52,752 bases of DNA from an uncultured OM182 clade bacterium. Lineage in GTDB: Bacteria; Pseudomonadota; Gammaproteobacteria; Pseudomonadales; Azotimanducaceae. The notes under the pieces were generated by a model. The model was given only the letters and a program-made list of their open reading frames with translations, was not told where the DNA came from and searched no databases. This document shows positions 1-7,155 of the stretch, piece after piece. The DNA is taken from NCBI GenBank assembly GCA_905182025.1, contig CAJJAA010000001.1:1-52752 (forward strand), given 5' to 3'. The translations under genes and the position numbers were made by a program. How positions within the stretch are numbered: position 1 is the first letter of the stretch; each line of letters opens with the position of its first letter.

Positions 1-972
1 GCCCCGCTCACAGGCGGGCATGCTTTGCCGCTGGTCATCGTCTCCCATGGCTCTCCCGGTAATCGCTTTCTGCTTGCACACCTGGCCGAAAACATCGCCT
101 CCAAGGGTTATGTCGTCGCCTCGATTGACCACACCGATTCCACCTACCGCACCCGCGCGGCTTCCGGCTCGACCCTGATCAACCGCTCGATCGACCAGAT
201 ATTTGTGCTCAATGAACTGGCGCGTCTTGCGGGTAAGGATGGCAACTTTTTGAATGGCCTCGCCGATACCGGCAACGCCGCCATCATGGGCTTTTCAATG
301 GGCGGCTATGGCGCCATCATCACGGCCGGCGGCGGCGTCACCCAGGCAGCTGTTGATCTGAGCTGGGGCGGCCCGCATGGCACGCTTGGCGTGCATCTAA
401 GCGGCAGCGACAGCCACAACGCGCTGACCGATTCGCGCATCAAGACCATCATTGCCTTTGGCCCCTGGGGCATGGAGCGCGGCTTCTGGGACGCCGAGAC
501 GCTCAAGGAGGTCAAGATTCCGTCGCTGTTCATCGCCGGCTCCATCGACGATGTCTCGGGTTATGAAAAGGGCGTGCGCGCTATCTGGCAGGGTGCTGTC
601 AGCGTTGATCGTTCGTTGTTGACCTTCGACAACGCCAACCATAATGCCGGTGCCCCGATGCCCGCACCGAGGGAGGCCGACAAGGTCGACGAGGAGTTGG
701 GCTTCAATCTGGCCGAACATTACAATGACGCTGTCTGGGACTCGGTGCGGATGAACAACATCTCGCAGCACTTCGTCACCGCCTGGCTCGGCTACCATCT
801 CAAGGGCGACAAGGCGATGAGCGCCTATCTCGACCTTGCGCCGAACGCCAACGACGGCGTCTGGGCCAAGGAAGACGACGGCTCCCAAAAACCCGAACAC
901 ACCCATTGGACCGGCTTCCAAAACCGCACCGCCAAGGGCCTGCACTACGAAGTGCTGAAGGCCGGCGAATAA
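1..972 (+). CDS. Alpha/beta hydrolase (dienelactone hydrolase-like), 5' truncated by window edge
   Basis: The frame is open from base 1, so the true start lies outside the window; the first possible internal start is a TTG at 25. The protein has an oxyanion-type SHGSPG near the start, a nucleophile elbow GFSMGGYG, a later acidic SIDD segment and a NANHNAG histidine, together a complete alpha/beta hydrolase triad. The family resembles predicted dienelactone hydrolase or platelet-activating-factor acetylhydrolase-like esterases; the substrate cannot be told. Base use is unlike the rest of the window: sampled 60-base lines have 41 and 38 G+C, against 24 to 31 in sampled lines further in. The gene may therefore be foreign DNA or part of a chimeric assembly. 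Confidence 0.8.
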   Translation, partial: APLTGGHALPLVIVSHGSPGNRFLLAHLAENIASKGYVVASIDHTDSTYRTRAASGSTLINRSIDQIFVLNELARLAGKDGNFLNGLADTGNAAIMGFSMGGYGAIITAGGGVTQAAVDLSWGGPHGTLGVHLSGSDSHNALTDSRIKTIIAFGPWGMERGFWDAETLKEVKIPSLFIAGSIDDVSGYEKGVRAIWQGAVSVDRSLLTFDNANHNAGAPMPAPREADKVDEELGFNLAEHYNDAVWDSVRMNNISQHFVTAWLGYHLKGDKAMSAYLDLAPNANDGVWAKEDDGSQKPEHTHWTGFQNRTAKGLHYEVLKAGE

Positions 973-1505
973 GGTTTGGCTTTGACGGGACTTGAAGGCG
1001 GTGCATAACAAACGACCCGTTTACGTTGTCTTGCCTCGGGGCCGCCTTCAGCCCAATGCGAAGATGAGAAAACGCATTGCGCCGAAGAACAACAAGCGAC
1101 TCGCGAGAGTGTTTGAACGGGCCGCGATCGGCTCGATATTACTGGGCCAGACCTAATTCAGAAAATTCTAGGTGCTATCGAAGCACAACCACCATCGGTT
1201 AAAACGACTACAGCAAGTCAACCCTACGACATGGACGAATTAACCAGTCCGACCTTTAATGCTTCTAAACGATCAACCCAGCAGACTGCAAGTCAAGATA
1301 TCAGCCCCATGACAGTCATTGACCCTAAAAAGGTCGCCACGTCACAGAGTCTTAAATTTAGTGTCTTAAATCTAAATGATCATCAGCAAAAACACTACAT
1401 AACCGCGCTTCAGTAAATGTGGTTTATACTTCCTATCTTCTAAAGTTGTTAGGCGTCAAAATGACACATAGCTGCTAAAGTGAAATACGTTGAGAGGCTT
1501 CTGAT
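973..1505. other. Composition junction region without a complete gene
   Basis: The sequence changes here from GC-rich (up to about 1150) to the moderate GC of the rest of the window. A 9-base inverted repeat (TGAAGGCGG at 993-1001 and its complement at 1042-1050) follows the hydrolase and could be its transcription end or a join-related structure. The only coding signal is the headless frame described at 1117-1416. No promoter was recognised apart from the ribosome site before the gene at 1506. Confidence 0.5.
1117..1416 (+). pseudogene. Possible 3' remnant of an unrecognised gene
   Basis: After a stop at 1114-1116 this frame stays open for 99 codons and ends at TAA 1416. The first ATG is at 1231, giving a 61-residue product without an evident ribosome site. 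The encoded peptide is polar and rich in Ser, Thr and Gln, and resembles the tail of a larger protein more than a complete one. It starts exactly where base composition switches, so the 5' part may have been lost at the join. I do not recognise the family, and it may also be non-coding. Confidence 0.3.
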
Positions 1506-1886
1506 ATGGAATTCGATATTGCGCAATACCTCACTGAGTTAACTCGATACGAGCTGTTGGAGTCCTACTACCTTGCTCGAGGCGCACTTGTCAGCGATGT
1601 GACTATTTTTATGACAATCCTTTTTGCCTACGTCACTGTCGCGTATTTTGTGAGTGCGAAAATGACCAAGTTCCAGGCAATTACTATTTCTTTTCTGTAC
1701 AGTTTTTTTGCTTTGTACATTGCTTCAGCTGCTTACAACTCATCCTTTATTTTGTCGAAGATCGGATTGGTAATGAGCGGCGTTGATAGTTCGAGCGACT
1801 CGCTCGTTTTAGTGGTGTTGTTTTTGGTGACTTGGATATTCAGTATCATTTTATTCATACAAACACATAGAACCAGAGACGACTAG
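1506..1886 (+). CDS. Small multi-pass membrane protein of unknown function
   Basis: The 126-residue product has an acidic, soluble first 25 residues and then three hydrophobic stretches, at about 31-50, 58-80 and 97-118, ending in a short charged tail (HRTRDD). It is therefore predicted to sit in the inner membrane with three helices. A GAGAGG ribosome site lies about eight bases before the ATG, which supports this start. It converges with the acyltransferase gene at 1937. No catalytic motif is visible and I do not recognise the family. Confidence 0.65.
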   Translation: MEFDIAQYLTELTRYELLESYYLARGALVSDVTIFMTILFAYVTVAYFVSAKMTKFQAITISFLYSFFALYIASAAYNSSFILSKIGLVMSGVDSSSDSLVLVVLFLVTWIFSIILFIQTHRTRDD

Positions 1887-1936
1887 CATGCAGCCGCTGA
1901 CGCGCCTTTCATCATTTGGCTTGGCGTTCTGCGGTC

Positions 1937-2800
1937 TTAATCCAAATCGGCGAACCCCACGCCATTTCTGTGCCCGTCACGGCCTATAAGTTGATCCTTC
2001 TCGCGCCAACGGGCTTCAAGCCACGTGCGCGCATCTGTAACATCCGCAACCGTGTAGTTGTTAATCACAACATCGATAGTTGGACAGGCACCATGCAGGC
2101 AGCGCCAAAAATGGGTAACTTGGTTGCGATAAACAACGCTTAATGCAACCACCGGCGTATCAGCTGGCGCGGACTCGAGCGCAATTTTGAGACCACCCGG
2201 TTTTGGTTTGAGTAGATGCTGGTAGGGTGATGCTTGAGCCTGATGTTTCGCTGCCGTAAAGCGTGTGCCCTCTGCAAAAATGAGCAACGCGCCCCGTTCT
2301 GTCGATAAGGTATCTGAAGCTGATTTAATCGCAGCAAAATCTTTCTGCCTAGCGTTGTCGCCTTGACCGCGATTCAAGCGAGGAAAATTCAATGCGTAAC
2401 AGATCCAGCCAATAATGGGCACCCAAACCAATTGTCGTTTGATCAAAAATTTCAGTATGGGACCCTGGCTGGTCACCGTATGTTGAATGATGGGGATGTC
2501 GAACCAGGACTGATGATTGCTAACGACGATTGGCGAAGGATGATCAGGCAATTGACCGATGATATTAATGCGGATTCCAATGACCCTCGTCATCCAAAAA
2601 CTGTCGACCAACACCGCGGAACGATAGATAAACTCTAAAACTCGCTGGCAAAACTTGGTCACCAAAGGAATTGGCAATAGAATCTTTAATAATGAAACGG
2701 TCAGCAGTGGCATCAACCAGAATGACAAGTTCGCGACAACCCACAGGGCAGACACGAGGCTGATTGCTTGACGGATGAACTTTTGCATAATCTGTATCAT
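1937..2800 (-). CDS. YihG-like lysophospholipid acyltransferase
   Basis: The 287-residue protein is a member of the PlsC-type acyltransferase family, which moves an acyl chain from CoA or ACP to a lysophospholipid at the inner membrane. It shows a hydrophobic N-terminus (about 12-45), the catalytic motif NHQSWFD at 95-101 and the substrate motif FAEGTR at 175-180, followed by a conserved HLLKPKPGGLKIAL segment. This last segment and the C-terminal WREKDQLI recall E. coli YihG rather than the essential PlsC. A second ATG four codons in (2788) is equally possible. The gene is alone on its strand and converges with the small membrane protein. Confidence 0.85.
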   Translation of the reverse strand: MIQIMQKFIRQAISLVSALWVVANLSFWLMPLLTVSLLKILLPIPLVTKFCQRVLEFIYRSAVLVDSFWMTRVIGIRINIIGQLPDHPSPIVVSNHQSWFDIPIIQHTVTSQGPILKFLIKRQLVWVPIIGWICYALNFPRLNRGQGDNARQKDFAAIKSASDTLSTERGALLIFAEGTRFTAAKHQAQASPYQHLLKPKPGGLKIALESAPADTPVVALSVVYRNQVTHFWRCLHGACPTIDVVINNYTVADVTDARTWLEARWREKDQLIGRDGHRNGVGFADLD

Positions 2801-2998
2801 TTTTTGCCTATTCTAACATCAGCTATGAAAAAACGATTGCTGGAATCAAAAATCGCAATAATATTGATAGGGATAAACCCGCCATTACTTAGCAGATGTT
2901 AGTTATTCTCGATATTGTTGCTTCAACGCTGCAATATTCGCTAATGAAGCAAGCGGCGAAATGAAGTATTATTGCGCGTCATAAATATGGAGTGGATC

Positions 2999-3169
2999 AT
3001 GAGTCAACAAGACGACATCAAAGCGAATGCCGAAGCAATTGCAAAAGGCTTGCGCGCATTGGGGAAAAATAGGGTTGTTGCCCTTTCCGTACACAAGAGC
3101 AAAGAGCTAATCGCTGAGCTTGAAGCGCGTTCAGTCAAGTTGCTCGAACAACTAGAAGCTTCTAGCTAG
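2999..3169 (+). CDS. Small helical protein of unknown function
   Basis: A 56-residue product starts at the ATG at 2999, with a GGAG ribosome site ending six bases upstream; an earlier TTG at 2972 in the same frame lacks such a site. The peptide is rich in Lys, Glu, Ala and Leu and probably folds as one or two amphipathic helices (IAELEARSVKLLEQLEAS at the end). It lies seven bases before the dioxygenase gene and may be cotranscribed with it. No family was recognised. Confidence 0.5.
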   Translation: MSQQDDIKANAEAIAKGLRALGKNRVVALSVHKSKELIAELEARSVKLLEQLEASS

Positions 3170-3176
3170 TTTAGCG

Positions 3177-4001
3177 ATGCTGAAGCTTAAACCCTATGCA
3201 GGTGCACTAGGCGCGGTTGTCGAAAACCTCGACCTTACCTCAACGATTAGCCCATCTGTCTTCGATGAGCTGAATCAAGCACTGCTCGAGTACGAGGTGC
3301 TCTTTTTTAGAGACCAACCGCTTGAACCGAAAGATCATGCGCAGCTTGCGTCGATGTTCGGTGAACCGCAAATGCATGAAGCCTACCCACATGTTGAGGG
3401 TTTTCCTCAGCTGACCATTCTTGAAAACGACGAGGCGAACCCCTCCAAGATAGAAATGTGGCATACGGATATGACATTTCGTGCCAGCCCGCCGTTAGGA
3501 TCAATTTTGCATGGCGTGATTGTTCCTGAGAAGGGTGGCGACACAATGTTCGCCAGTATGTCGGCCGCATTCGAAGGACTATCACCTGCTATGCAGGATT
3601 TCGTCAGTGGGCTGACGGCGATCCATGATTTCAGCTTTGGCTTTCAAGAGAGTCTTAACGAGCCGGGTGGTAGGGATCGTTTGGCACAAATGGTGATAGA
3701 TAACCCGCCGGTCGAGCATCCTGTGGTCAGAACACATCCTTTGTCAGGTAAGAAGGGCTTGTTCGTCAATTCTCTTTTTACCCTATCAATCAAAGAGCTA
3801 AGCAAGAAAGAGAGCGACAGCCTGTTAGCTTTGCTTTTCAATCATGTCGTGACACCGGAGTACACCTGCCGTTTTCAATGGCAACCTGACTCGATCGCAA
3901 TGTGGGATAACCGCATCACGCAACACAAACCTGTCAACGATTACTGGCCTGCACATCGCAGGATGCAGCGTATTACCATCGATGGTGATCGTCCTTTTTA
4001 G
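3177..4001 (+). CDS. TauD/TfdA family 2-oxoglutarate-dependent dioxygenase
   Basis: The 274-residue protein belongs to the Fe(II)/2-oxoglutarate dioxygenases of the TauD/TfdA type, which oxidise a substrate while converting 2-oxoglutarate to succinate and CO2. The iron ligands are visible as HTD (H96, D98) and H250 in the WDNRITQH segment. The Arg expected to bind the 2-oxoglutarate carboxylate follows 11 residues later (R261, with R262 and R265 nearby). Length is normal for the family. The substrate cannot be read from sequence: known members act on taurine, aryloxyacetates, alkyl sulfates and others. It follows a small ORF and is not part of an evident sulfur operon. Confidence 0.9.
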   Translation: MLKLKPYAGALGAVVENLDLTSTISPSVFDELNQALLEYEVLFFRDQPLEPKDHAQLASMFGEPQMHEAYPHVEGFPQLTILENDEANPSKIEMWHTDMTFRASPPLGSILHGVIVPEKGGDTMFASMSAAFEGLSPAMQDFVSGLTAIHDFSFGFQESLNEPGGRDRLAQMVIDNPPVEHPVVRTHPLSGKKGLFVNSLFTLSIKELSKKESDSLLALLFNHVVTPEYTCRFQWQPDSIAMWDNRITQHKPVNDYWPAHRRMQRITIDGDRPF

Positions 4002-4083
4002 TCATAAGAAAACGGTCATCGTCTCAACCGAATTGAGTGTCTGCGCGATTTAAAAGCGGTGTTCGCCTTCAGTGAACTTTTCA

Positions 4084-4155
4084 AAGTGCTTTCTCAAGTG
4101 CTTTCTCAAGTGCTTCCCCAAGTGTTTACTCAAGCACTTACTTAAGTAGTTTTGA
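4084..4155. repeat. Tandem 12-base repeat at the 3' end of the hydrolase gene
   Basis: Six 12-base units start at 4084, 4096, 4108, 4120, 4132 and 4144. The first two are identical (AAGTGCTTTCTC); the others diverge progressively. The last units lie inside the coding end of the minus-strand hydrolase. Read on that strand each unit ends in a Leu codon, and the pattern continues past the stop as GEAL, EKAL, EKAL. Confidence 0.9.
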
Positions 4156-5031
4156 AAGTACATGGCCAAGCATCTGGGTAAATTCCACTGGCCTGTCGAG
4201 AAAAAGATGATGATGGGCAGCATCGATTCGAAAGATATGATCGGGCCCTAACCAGGATTCGAGTGAGGCAATACTCTCTGGAGGAAAGAATCGGCTCTGT
4301 GTCCCATAGATTTGAAAAACAGGACAACTGATTTTCTTTACCATCGTCGCTGCGTCAGGCAGTGATATGTCTGTATCTGAATCAATATCTTCAACCATTT
4401 TTGAGAATAAATGATGGTCCAGCTTAAAGCTGAAGCTTCCTTGTATCGCTTTGAATGAATGTCGTGAGATGTAATCAAACAAATAAGCAGGGGGTTTAGG
4501 CTGAGGTGGCTTGAGTCGAAAGCGTTTCATTGCGGCTTCAATAGATGCGTAATGATGCTGTTTAGACTTTGCCTGAGGGTGACTGCGACGCGCGCCCTTG
4601 GAGTCACTTATCAGCGAATCGACTAAAACCAGACCTTTTAGATCAGCCCCTTGGGTGAAGGCCGCAATTCTACTCATGGTTCCACCGAAGCTGTGGCCGA
4701 CAATCGTCGTCTGTGTGCCTAGCTGATCAGCAACAGCGCTTATGCAGTTCGCGATGCCAAGCACTGTATATTCATCTTGGTGATCACTGTCGCCATGACC
4801 TGCAAGATCCATCGCGGCCACCCTGAAATCCTTTGTAAAGGCAGGCGCGATAAAGTCCCACCAATGACTCTGTGCGGCATGTCCATGTACAAAGAGTAAT
4901 GCGGGCTTGTTCTTGTCCTCAGCATTCCACATTTGGTAATGGACGAGGTTTCCCTGCGAGCGCAGAAAGTGAGATGTTCTGGGTTGAGAGACATATTGTC
5001 TGAACCATGCGGGTGTTTGTTCATTTGTCAC
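4138..5031 (-). CDS. Alpha/beta hydrolase
   Basis: The 297-residue protein has the standard alpha/beta hydrolase layout: an oxyanion-hole FVHGHAA at about 48-53, nucleophile elbow GHSFGG with Ser114, and a C-terminal His cluster (H273-H275) followed by FLDRP. Because the nucleophile is Ser and not Asp, it is an esterase/lipase-type or C-C hydrolase-type member and not a haloalkane dehalogenase or epoxide hydrolase. The substrate is unknown. Its last residues (GHVLSKLLK) are part of a 12-base tandem repeat, and a second 12-base repeat lies just upstream of its start. Confidence 0.85.
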   Translation of the reverse strand: MTNEQTPAWFRQYVSQPRTSHFLRSQGNLVHYQMWNAEDKNKPALLFVHGHAAQSHWWDFIAPAFTKDFRVAAMDLAGHGDSDHQDEYTVLGIANCISAVADQLGTQTTIVGHSFGGTMSRIAAFTQGADLKGLVLVDSLISDSKGARRSHPQAKSKQHHYASIEAAMKRFRLKPPQPKPPAYLFDYISRHSFKAIQGSFSFKLDHHLFSKMVEDIDSDTDISLPDAATMVKKISCPVFQIYGTQSRFFPPESIASLESWLGPDHIFRIDAAHHHLFLDRPVEFTQMLGHVLSKLLK

Positions 5032-5049
5032 GATATTTGTTGATACCTT

Positions 5050-5139
5050 TTAATCCCAGTGTTTATTAAGTGGTTCACTAAGTTGTTCTACAAATTGTTC
5101 GACAAGTTGTTCGACAAGTTGCTCGATAAATTGTTTCAT
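5050..5139 (-). CDS. Candidate 29-residue repeat-encoded micropeptide
   Basis: On the minus strand an ATG at 5139 opens a 29-codon frame made almost entirely of 12-base repeats, giving a 4-residue pattern ending in Leu or Phe: FIEQ, LVEQ, LVEQ, FVEQ, LSEP. The product would be an acidic amphipathic helix. It ends 19 bases before the hydrolase start and could act as a leader ORF. No clear ribosome site precedes it, so it may only be a relic of repeat growth. Confidence 0.2.
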   Translation of the reverse strand: MKQFIEQLVEQLVEQFVEQLSEPLNKHWD

Positions 5140-5151
5140 TGAGTTGCTTAG
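5068..5151. repeat. Tandem 12-base repeat upstream of the hydrolase gene
   Basis: Seven 12-base units begin at 5068, 5080, 5092, 5104, 5116, 5128 and 5140, with the consensus AAGTTGTTCGAC. The central units differ from each other by one or two bases. This is a different consensus from the repeat at the other end of the same gene but has the same period and the same opening AAGT. Confidence 0.9.
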
Positions 5152-5240
5152 CGTTGGTCAGGGACCCTTGACAGGCTGATAGTATACAGGTCATTAACGA
5201 CGATACAGGTACTGGTAGCAAGCTAGTTGGAGACGTTATC

Positions 5241-5363
5241 ATGTGCTGGATCTTCAAAGTGAAGATGCGGTGGATAATTCAAGGCGATGCTAAGAGCGGA
5301 TCTGCGTATAGTGCGGTAACAACGTTAAAAAAGTTATTAAAAAAGTTCAGTGCGGCTGTTTAA
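5241..5363 (+). CDS. Candidate 40-residue basic small protein
   Basis: An ATG at 5241 has a GGAG ribosome site eight bases upstream and opens a 40-codon frame. The product begins MCWIFKVKMRWII and ends with a lysine-rich helix TLKKLLKKFSAAV, partly made by a 12-base duplication (AAAAAAGTTATT then AAAAAAGTTCAG). It is strongly basic and amphipathic. It sits 73 bases before dctP. Nothing supports function beyond the start signal and composition; a chance ORF remains possible. Confidence 0.3.
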   Translation: MCWIFKVKMRWIIQGDAKSGSAYSAVTTLKKLLKKFSAAV

Positions 5364-5436
5364 TAAGACAGTGCGGCCGCAGTACCCTGTGACATAGCAT
5401 CACTTATGGGTGCTGTAAGAAGAATAAGAGGTTTAT

Positions 5437-6567
5437 ATGCCGGTAAAAAACCCATGGAATAATCGAACAGCATTGTTTGCCGTTGTGGTGGCTTTTAGTA
5501 TTGGCGTTCTCGGTGCATTGGCGTCGCGGTCTGAGAGTGAAGCGGCAAAAGCGGCCGCGGTTGGATTACCAGGAACAGTTGGGTCAGCTAAACCTATTAC
5601 CTGGCGAGTGCCTGTTGCCTTCGGGACGAATCTGCCAGCGTTAGGCGATAATATCTTGTACGTTACCGATACGCTCAAGCAGGCAACTAACGGGCGTGTT
5701 GCGTTTAATGTTTTCGAGCCGGGCATGCTGATCCCTGCGTTTAGTATTACTGAAGGCGTGAAATCAAAGAAGATCGATGCTGGATATACCTGGCTTGGGT
5801 ACGATCAAGGCAAGATTCCAGCGACGCCCTTATTGTCCGCGGTCCCTTTTGGTATGGAGCCCTGGGAGTTTACCGCTTGGTATTACGAAGACGAAGGTCA
5901 AGCGCTGACCCAAGAAATTTACAAGCAACATAATGTACATCCGATACTTTGTGGCGTGATCGGCCCGGAAACAGCCGGTTGGTTTCGACAGCCAATAGAG
6001 ACGCTTGACGATTTTGATGGGTTGAAAATCAGGTTTGCAGGACTCGGTGGTCGTGTTCTACAGGAACTCGGCGCCTCGGTGACAATGATACCGGGTGGTG
6101 AAATATTTCAGGCTTTGGAGAAAGGCGCAATTGATGCGACAGAGTTCTCACTGCCAGTGGTTGATGAAATGCTGGGTTTTGACCGCGTGGCTAAATTCAA
6201 TTATTTTCCTGGCTGGCATCAAACCTTCACTGCGGCTCATTTGGTTGTGAACCTTGATACCTGGCAGGCATTACCAACGGCTGATCAAGTAATGATAGAA
6301 ATGGCTTGTACAGCCGGCGTCATACGTAATCTGTCACGAGCCGAAGCCTTGCAAGGTAGCGTTATGCAGGGCTTTGCGGACAAGGGCGTTACAACCGCTA
6401 AGTTCTCCAACGAAATATTGAAAGAACTTGAAATAGTAACCCAGCGAGTATTACAGGAAGAGGCTGATGCTGACCCCGACTTCGCGCGTATTTGGGCATC
6501 TCAGAAAGCATTCCAAGCGACTTACCAGCATTGGAAGCGTAACGCCTATCTGCCAAGGGATTTTTAA
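5437..6567 (+). CDS. dctP: TRAP transporter substrate-binding protein (DctP family)
   Basis: The 376-residue periplasmic protein captures an organic acid for the membrane subunits encoded next. A hydrophobic N-terminal segment (about 11-29) serves as signal or anchor. Family marks are the Arg in LKIRFAG (R199), which binds the substrate carboxylate in characterised members, the MIPGGEIFQALEKGAIDATE segment at about 217-236 and the GWHQ at 259-262. The GWHQ and overall length resemble the TakP/mannitol-chloroaromatic subgroup, whose best known member binds alpha-keto acids, but the ligand here is not fixed. A good AAGAGG ribosome site precedes the ATG. The three TRAP genes form one operon. Confidence 0.93.
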   Translation: MPVKNPWNNRTALFAVVVAFSIGVLGALASRSESEAAKAAAVGLPGTVGSAKPITWRVPVAFGTNLPALGDNILYVTDTLKQATNGRVAFNVFEPGMLIPAFSITEGVKSKKIDAGYTWLGYDQGKIPATPLLSAVPFGMEPWEFTAWYYEDEGQALTQEIYKQHNVHPILCGVIGPETAGWFRQPIETLDDFDGLKIRFAGLGGRVLQELGASVTMIPGGEIFQALEKGAIDATEFSLPVVDEMLGFDRVAKFNYFPGWHQTFTAAHLVVNLDTWQALPTADQVMIEMACTAGVIRNLSRAEALQGSVMQGFADKGVTTAKFSNEILKELEIVTQRVLQEEADADPDFARIWASQKAFQATYQHWKRNAYLPRDF

Positions 6568-6570
6568 TTA

Positions 6571-7155
6571 ATGCAGTTACCTCATTCCCGTTTTTCCTTG
6601 TGGGTAGATCGGTCTATTACTCGATTGGGCAATGCTCTTTCCTGGATCTGGTTGGTTTTACTGACCGTCATCGTAACGAACGTGACCATGCGATACCTCT
6701 TTGAAATGGGAAGTATTGAACTTGAAGAGCTGCAGTGGCACCTCTACGCGGTTGGTTTTTTAATGGGGCTTTCCTATGCCGTCGTCTCAGACTCGCACAT
6801 TCGAGTCGATGTCGTGCGGGAAAAGTTATCTGAAGTCACCAAAGTTTGGGTCGAGTTTTATGGGCTTATATTGCTCTTGATACCGTTTGTGCTACTTGTT
6901 TTGTTTGCTTGTATACCATTTGTTGAATACTCATTTCGCCTGCGTGAAATATCCGAAGCACCCGGCGGTTTGCCTTTTCGCTGGATAATAAAGGGCATGC
7001 TATTCATGGGTTTTACGTTGCTACTTGTCGTCTCCCTGGCGAGACTCACTCGGGTTTGGCTCTATCTGTTTGGATGGCCTGTTGATGGCCCTAGCCACAA
7101 CGACCAGCCCCCTTCGCTTAAGATGACAACATCTAGCCAAGGAGCGAAATCCTGA
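6571..7155 (+). CDS. dctQ: TRAP transporter small membrane subunit (DctQ)
   Basis: The 194-residue protein has the four membrane helices expected of DctQ subunits (about 24-40, 57-73, 95-118 and 139-158). It also carries the characteristic EELQWHLYAVGF after helix one and SDSHIRVDV between helices two and three. DctQ pairs with DctM to form the sodium-driven membrane unit fed by DctP. It starts three bases after dctP and its stop shares one base with the start of dctM, so the three are translated as a unit. Confidence 0.93.
   Translation: MQLPHSRFSLWVDRSITRLGNALSWIWLVLLTVIVTNVTMRYLFEMGSIELEELQWHLYAVGFLMGLSYAVVSDSHIRVDVVREKLSEVTKVWVEFYGLILLLIPFVLLVLFACIPFVEYSFRLREISEAPGGLPFRWIIKGMLFMGFTLLLVVSLARLTRVWLYLFGWPVDGPSHNDQPPSLKMTTSSQGAKS

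Larger units (their letters stand above)
5032..5436. other. Intergenic region with repeats and two candidate micro-ORFs
   Basis: This 405-base gap between the divergent hydrolase and TRAP genes holds a seven-unit 12-base repeat (5068-5151), a minus-strand micro-ORF in it (5050-5139), a plus-strand micro-ORF with a ribosome site (5241-5363), and three copies of AGTGCGG at 5310, 5349 and 5370 that could be regulator contacts. A TTGACA at 5168-5173 is not followed by a good -10 at the usual distance. The TRAP gene has its own AAGAGG ribosome site. Confidence 0.5.

Noticed and set aside
397..1011. Long minus-strand ORF of 204 codons opposite the first hydrolase
   Set aside because: The plus-strand frame has a complete hydrolase motif set; the antisense frame is open because of high GC and shows no family features.
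2918..2952. Inverted repeat TTGCTTCA/TGAAGCAA before the small gene at 2999
   Set aside because: Eight-base arms with a 19-base loop and no T-run; too weak to interpret alone.
4138..5031. Haloalkane dehalogenase as a first step before the halohydrin dehalogenase
   Set aside because: The nucleophile is Ser in GHSFGG, whereas haloalkane dehalogenases need Asp.
5068..5151. Could the repeats be a CRISPR array
   Set aside because: Units are contiguous 12-mers without spacers, and no cas gene is near.
5168..5188. TTGACA followed by TATACA
   Set aside because: The spacing is only nine bases, so they cannot be one promoter.
5390..5406. CRP-like site TGTGA-N7-TCACT before dctP
   Set aside because: The spacer is seven and not six bases and the outer bases are poor; dyad match is likely chance.
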